From Rhea pennata (lineage: Eukaryota; Chordata; Aves; Rheiformes; Rheidae), in contig NC_084687.1 in the NCBI RefSeq assembly GCF_028389875.1, forward strand, positions 3,322,157-3,386,156: DNA of 64,000 nt, in the 5' to 3' direction. Numbering within the stretch: the first letter of the stretch is position 1; the number at the start of each line of letters is the position of its first letter. The translations under genes were made by a program, and so were the position numbers. Below are positions 59,701-64,000 of the stretch, piece after piece. The notes beneath the pieces are model-generated. The model did not search any database. It worked only from the letters and a program-made list of their open reading frames with translations, and was not told where the DNA came from.

Positions 59701-62700
59701 AGTTTCCTACATTGTGAACAAAAGAACATGCTCTTTAAAATCCACCCTGCAAAATCAAGTGTATCAGATACTCACATGGGTAGCCACCCCACTAGCAGGT
59801 GGCCTAAAAGGAGAGTTGTTTTGGTTCATTGTCTGGTTTCCAGTTACCAAGTGCCCGTGTTATAAAACAACTCTTGGTTTTTGTTACTAACTGTCCTCGG
59901 TGGCTTTATCAGGTCCTGGACTCTTTAAAAAAATATGTGGTGGGAGTTGAATGGCCTTCTTGCCCACGTGGCATGTTGGCCAGTTGGCATATTTAGACTC
60001 AGACTGGCATGTGGGAGATAGTATAAAGGAGACCAGCACTCATGCTGCCTATGTTGTGAGGGTTTCTTTAAAAAATACAGTGGGATCTTCATTAGGGTTG
60101 TCAGGTTTTCATCAGCAAAATATTACTTCAAAATATTAACTAAAGATAGAGAGTTTTCCCAGTTTGCTTGATTTTAGAAACAGATTTTTGCTTTCCAGGA
60201 CTGTTAGGAGTTTTGCTGACCAGATTACCTTTGCCAGTTATCAATGGCTTCTATTCTGCATTTTGCTGCTCAATGACATATGTCATATTTGGGACTTCAC
60301 ATCATATCTCAATTGGTGAGGTTTATTTTGTACTGCAGAATGTTTCTACAGGAGTTAGAGATTATGTGCAATGCTGTTTGAAAAGCTAGCGAGACATCTT
60401 AATTTATGCATCTGTTTAATCTAATATGCCAGTGTTATTTAGATGAGACTCCAGACCCCCAAAGTCTCGATTAATTGTTGTTCCACCTCTGCAGCTGATT
60501 TATGGTGAGAATTTCAGCAAGTCAGTTAAGTCTCAGCTGCAAGGTGCTTTAAATGCCTGCACAACAAGAGCTACCACAGCTCCTGTATCACAGACACCAG
60601 TGCAAAAGGAGACAGCTAGAATGTCATGGAGGTGTCTCCTACATAAAGTAAAGGCACAGCACAAGCTGCCTCCCATTTACCCCAAGGATGTGACTGTGAA
60701 TCATGATTTAACTCCTCATTTACCCTGAGGCCATGCAGTTTCTTGCTATAACTGAACTGTTGATGTTTTGCATTCTTAATCTATTCAGAAACTAGATTAT
60801 TGAAAAGATGTTTACATCTGAGAAGGCCCTTCACATTATCAAAATAAGGGGGTATGTGGAGCTCCTGGTCTCTTAGGTAACTTGGCACTTCTGTCTTTAA
60901 CTAACTGTTTCTCAGACTTCCTCGCAGCTTGTGACAATGCATCTATTTTTGTGTTTTATATTAAAATATTTTTGTCAGGCACCTGACCAACTTAAGAGAC
61001 TTCACTTGTAAAATTGTAGAAAGAGTCTGAACTTTTCAGACAGGACTTCTAGAACTTTAAGTGTTTGTTCAGAAACAGTAAGTTACAAAAATGGATTATA
61101 TACATGAGTGAAAATAGACTGTCTCGTACTGCAGAGAGATGGTGGGAGGAAGAGATGGATGTGTCATTTTAAGATAGACCTTTCCTACAACACCTCATGC
61201 ATTTCCATTTTTTGTTCTCTGTTCTGTTGGTTCCAGGCTCATTCAGCATCCTCAATGCAATGGTGGCAAACATTCTGACGACTCTTAATTTCAACCAAAT
61301 ATTGTCCTCTAATGGCTCATTAGCTAATTTCTCAGACCCTAGATTTATGAAAAATTACATGGAGGCTTTAACACTTACTGCATCAACAACATTTTTGACT
61401 GGCATCATTCAGGTAGAAGATGAATCTATTTTAGCTCCTTAAGGACGTACCTTATATGCATTCTTTTACAAGTGAAAGAATTAGAACTGCTTGCTTATTC
61501 TAACCACAAATACTAAGCTCAACACATTTGAATACATATGTTGTGCAATATAGAACGTGCTTCTTCCTCTCACGATGTCTGAAAAAGATGTTTGATATGT
61601 TCGAGGCGTGTGTCTGTGCTTAATACATAAATGTGTGAAGGGAATAATTATCTTTTATGTTGGCCCATTCTCCAGTATGTGGACCCTTAGGTAGTCCTGC
61701 ATAACTGCACACGCTTGATGTAAAGTGCTCTTATTTTGGTGAGACAGTGTCTTACTGTTAAGCATCCATAATGAATATACTATATTCCAAATAACTATCC
61801 ATTATGTATGGCCATGAAGAGTTATGCTCTTACAATATGGAAACAAGAATGGTGCATTAGACATTGAGAATTATATCACATCTCGCTTCTCATTTATTCA
61901 ATACAGTTGCTGTTAGGCTGCTTTTGTCTGGGGTTTGTCACAACGTATTTGCCAAAGACTCTCATTGATGCTTACCTCACTGCAGCAGCATTGCATGTCA
62001 TTGTATCGCAGTTTACCTTTATCTTTGGCATCATGATTGACTTCCACAAGGGCCCCCTGGACATTTTCTATGTGAGTAAATTCATTATTGGTCAAAGAAA
62101 TGCATGTTTTTTGGACAAGAAAGAAAAGAACAGCTTCAGAAATTGAAGGCAGTTTTTGATTTGTCAGTTGGTAGGGGACATTTGTGCAATTCCCAGCTGT
62201 GGTTTAGTTCACCTTCCTGTTGTCTTGAACAGCATATGCAGGTTATTAACTTGTGGGACATGCAAAAAACCAAAAGTTCTGTGCACATTTTTAACCACTA
62301 ATGTAAGTCTAGAGTTTTCAGCATGTCTGTAATTGTTATAGAGGAAAGGCTATAGGAAAAGGTATTTTTCTACAGTGGATCTCACAGGCAAACTTTTGAG
62401 CACACAGTATCTTTATTATATACCAAAGACAAAAAATCAGCAGACTGTAAGCTAAATATAAATTAAAGACAAATTTTCTTCATTTACTTTAATAATATTG
62501 ATCAGACAACTTGAAAGAAAAGGTAGTGTAGAAGAGAGAGGAATGATGGTGCAGAGACAGATCTGAGTTATTTGTGGCAGTGTTTTCTCTGCAGGCACCA
62601 ATAGACAAGATGGATTTTTAAATACTGTTTTGTTCTTAGCATCTCTTCTTCCCAGTGAAGATACACTATAGCAGAGGGGATGAGTTCGAATGTCAGGGTA

Positions 62701-63976
62701 ACTTATGTCAATGTCCCAGAATGTAAAAGTAATGATAGTATCTGATATTGATCCTCTCTATGATGTTTCGTTTTCAGAATCTATTTCATTACTTCCTGGT
62801 TCTCCCAAAAGCGAATGCCACCAGCATATTATTGTTTTTGGTTTGTGTGGTCATGCTACGAGTCAGTAAATATATCAAGATAACATACAAGCATAGTCCT
62901 ATTGCATTTCCTATGGAACTTCTCTTGGTAAGCGTTCTCCATATTTCCATAGTGATAGCTGAGCTAACACAGAGCTCAAGAATGTCCTGTCTGAGATGAT
63001 GCTGAGGGTCTGAGTCCCATTAACAGCTTTGTCACTGATCTGCGGAGTAGCTTTCAGCAGTGGCTTCCTATCTTAGTTTTTCCTTAGTTTCTCCCTGGAA
63101 ACTCAGCTCTAGACTCCAAATTTTAGTTTTAACTTCTTGTCTTTAGTACAAATGAAACTAGAACTGTGGACTTGAGGGTTCAGGTTCTTGATATTTTGGG
63201 GGGAGAGGGAAGGAGATACGCAATTTTGTTGTCTTCAGAAGAAATTCTTGCTGTGACCTCAATTATATTTGTTGTTTGTTGTTGCTGTTTTTCCTTTTTT
63301 TTCCTTCTTTCTGGAAAATGGATTAATTGATTTCTTACCAAAATCATTTCTGTTGAAATGACAGTTCTGACTTTCGTGCAGTCATGGAGTCAAAAAGATC
63401 ATAGAGGATTTTTCTAAGGAACAAGATACCAAGAGTCCCACCTTACTGATGTTGGAGTTGAAGCAATTTGACACTTACACAGCAGGGACCTGTGGGACAG
63501 TGGCTATGGCAGAGCACAGCATTACAGACAGTAAAGCCTTCTTTTGTGTTATTAGTTTAGCAGCCAAACAATTGTGTTCTTGAATGTTCAGAAAGCTTCA
63601 TGGAAGTAGCAGAGTGGTTTGGAGTAAGAAAAATAGTCCGTATTTTAGGTAAGATGTAGTAGACACGTTGTAGGCACTTGCAAAAGGTTAGGAGGTATTA
63701 GTATAATATACTTTATTTCAAAAACTTTGCACTTATTATTTCAGGGTTCTGTTACATTTACACACTGAAAACATCTGTGGTTAATGAATTTAAATACTCC
63801 TACAAGATTAACTGTGCTTGTATATACCGGTTCAGGAGCAAATACTGTATAACCTCTAGTATTGCTTCTTGTTTGTTTGTTTGTTTTTTCCAGATTATCA
63901 CAGTCACAATTATTTCTAATCGTATTCATCTTCACGCTGAATCTAGTATGGTTGTAGTCAGTATGATTCCTCACAG
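56596..63976 (+). CDS. SLC26A8: SLC26A8, testis anion transporter 1 (partial, first seven coding exons)
   Basis: SLC26 family anion transporter; in mammals it acts in sperm, associating with CFTR. Exons: 56596-56756, 59268-59407, 60199-60315, 61237-61412, 61907-62071, 62778-62927, 63894-63976, summing to 992 nt (330 codons plus 2 nt). All have GT/AG borders and compatible phases. The protein begins MELDNDIVRVYRQPTAQREI, then SWGRCRKIILKLFPVLNWL, then GLSVGMFQIPQG (family PQG motif), YVIFGTSHHISIG, TTFLTGIIQ, LGFVTTYLP, FTFIFGIMIDFHKGP and LPKANATSILLFL, then FPMELLL. These match the first part of the membrane domain of human SLC26A8 block by block. The remaining membrane segments and the STAS domain lie beyond the window. 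Assignment to A8 rather than another SLC26 member rests on these matches and on synteny beside MAPK14. The start is the first in-frame ATG after the acceptor at 56509; an extra coding exon upstream cannot be excluded. Confidence 0.9.
56757..59267 (+). other. SLC26A8: SLC26A8 intron 1
   Basis: A 2.5-kb intron. It contains an A19 run near 56824 and, at about 58021-58150, a degenerate copy of the 3' end and donor flank of exon 2 (separate entry). Confidence 0.8.
58021..58150 (+). pseudogene. Relic copy of SLC26A8 exon 2 and its donor flank
   Basis: GGTAGGCAGAGAGGAAAAAA followed by TACTCTTGC at 58084-58112 is nearly identical to the donor and first intronic bases of exon 2 at 59407-59436, with one A fewer. 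Similarity continues more weakly downstream (TTTCATAT, TTAA) and upstream (CTTGA-AGAC and AGATT blocks match exon 2 sequence). The copy has stop codons and its own acceptor is unclear, so it is probably a decayed tandem duplication of exon 2. Confidence 0.5.
59268..59407 (+). CDS. SLC26A8: SLC26A8 coding exon 2
   Basis: 140 nt: SFSWGRCRKIILKLFPVLNW through GLSVGMFQIPQ, joining in phase 1 to Gly. The acceptor is TTACAG and the donor GTAGGC. It covers the start of the membrane domain. Confidence 0.92.
60199..60315 (+). CDS. SLC26A8: SLC26A8 coding exon 3
   Basis: 117 nt: GLLGVLLTRLPLPVINGFYS through YVIFGTSHHISI. The acceptor is TTCCAG and the donor GTGAGG. The length equals the corresponding human segment (39 codons). 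Confidence 0.93.
61237..61412 (+). CDS. SLC26A8: SLC26A8 coding exon 4
   Basis: 176 nt: GSFSILNAMVANILTTLNFN through TASTTFLTGIIQ, with the extracellular loop containing NGS and NFS sequons. The acceptor is TTCCAG and the donor GTAGAA. Confidence 0.93.
61907..62071 (+). CDS. SLC26A8: SLC26A8 coding exon 5
   Basis: 165 nt: LLLGCFCLGFVTTYLPKTLI through DFHKGPLDIFY, two membrane segments. The acceptor is ATACAG and the donor GTGAGT. Confidence 0.94.
62778..62927 (+). CDS. SLC26A8: SLC26A8 coding exon 6
   Basis: 150 nt: NLFHYFLVLPKANATSILLF through SPIAFPMELLL. The acceptor is TTTCAG and the donor GTAAGC. Confidence 0.94.
63867..63890. repeat. TTTG microsatellite at the SLC26A8 exon 7 acceptor
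   Basis: TTGTTTGTTTGTTTGTTTTT forms the polypyrimidine tract immediately before the CAG acceptor of exon 7. Confidence 0.85.
63894..63976 (+). CDS. SLC26A8: SLC26A8 coding exon 7
   Basis: 83 nt: IITVTIISNRIHLHAESSMV VVSMIPH, ending in phase 2. The acceptor is TTCCAG after a TTTG repeat and the donor GTTAGT. 83 nt is the usual size for this SLC26 exon. Confidence 0.92.
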
Positions 63977-64000
63977 GTTAGTTACTTATATTGTAAATGA

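Overview
This is vertebrate nuclear DNA. It has long AT-rich introns, canonical GT/AG splice sites and CpG-island promoters. The gene content is the p38 MAP-kinase pair MAPK13-MAPK14 followed by SLC26A8, the neighbourhood known from human 6p21. The compact introns (MAPK13 about 12.5 kb, MAPK14 about 25 kb from start to stop codon), the low density of recognisable interspersed repeats and the protein sequences (close to but clearly different from human) suggest a sauropsid, most likely a bird. The species cannot be named from this window alone.

Layout. Positions 1-2,900: a GC-rich block with a 52/49-bp minisatellite (841-1,232) and a CpG-island promoter (about 1,370-2,700). The promoter carries a forward-strand CCAAT/TATA core and a YY1-type element. 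By mammalian synteny BRPF3 would lie to the left on the minus strand, but none of its coding sequence is visible. 2,900-10,972: AT-rich DNA with no gene I can support; its right end must hold the MAPK13 3' UTR. 10,973-23,524 (minus): all 12 coding exons of MAPK13 (p38 delta), 365 aa. 23,525-28,610: MAPK13 upstream region and MAPK14 3' UTR. 28,611-53,299 (minus): the complete coding set of MAPK14 (p38 alpha), 360 aa, including both alternative 80-bp exons 9. 52,900-54,320: MAPK14 CpG island with two TCTCGCGAGA palindromes. 54,350-56,509: no coding exon seen. 56,596-63,976 (plus): the first seven coding exons of SLC26A8; the gene runs off the right edge.

Function. MAPK13 and MAPK14 are tandem paralogues with the same 12-exon structure and the same intron phases. 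Both encode complete stress-activated kinases with intact VAIKK/VAVKK lysine, HRD, DFG and TGY dual-phosphorylation motifs. They differ in gatekeeper residue (Met in p38 delta, Thr in p38 alpha) and in promoter type. SLC26A8 lies divergently from MAPK14 and encodes an SLC26-family anion transporter.

I assembled the exon models by hand from splice sites, reading phase and remembered family sequences. Coding lengths sum correctly to complete frames for both kinases (1,098 and 1,083 nt including stop). Untranslated exons, transcription starts and poly(A) sites are not directly determinable here and are given low confidence.
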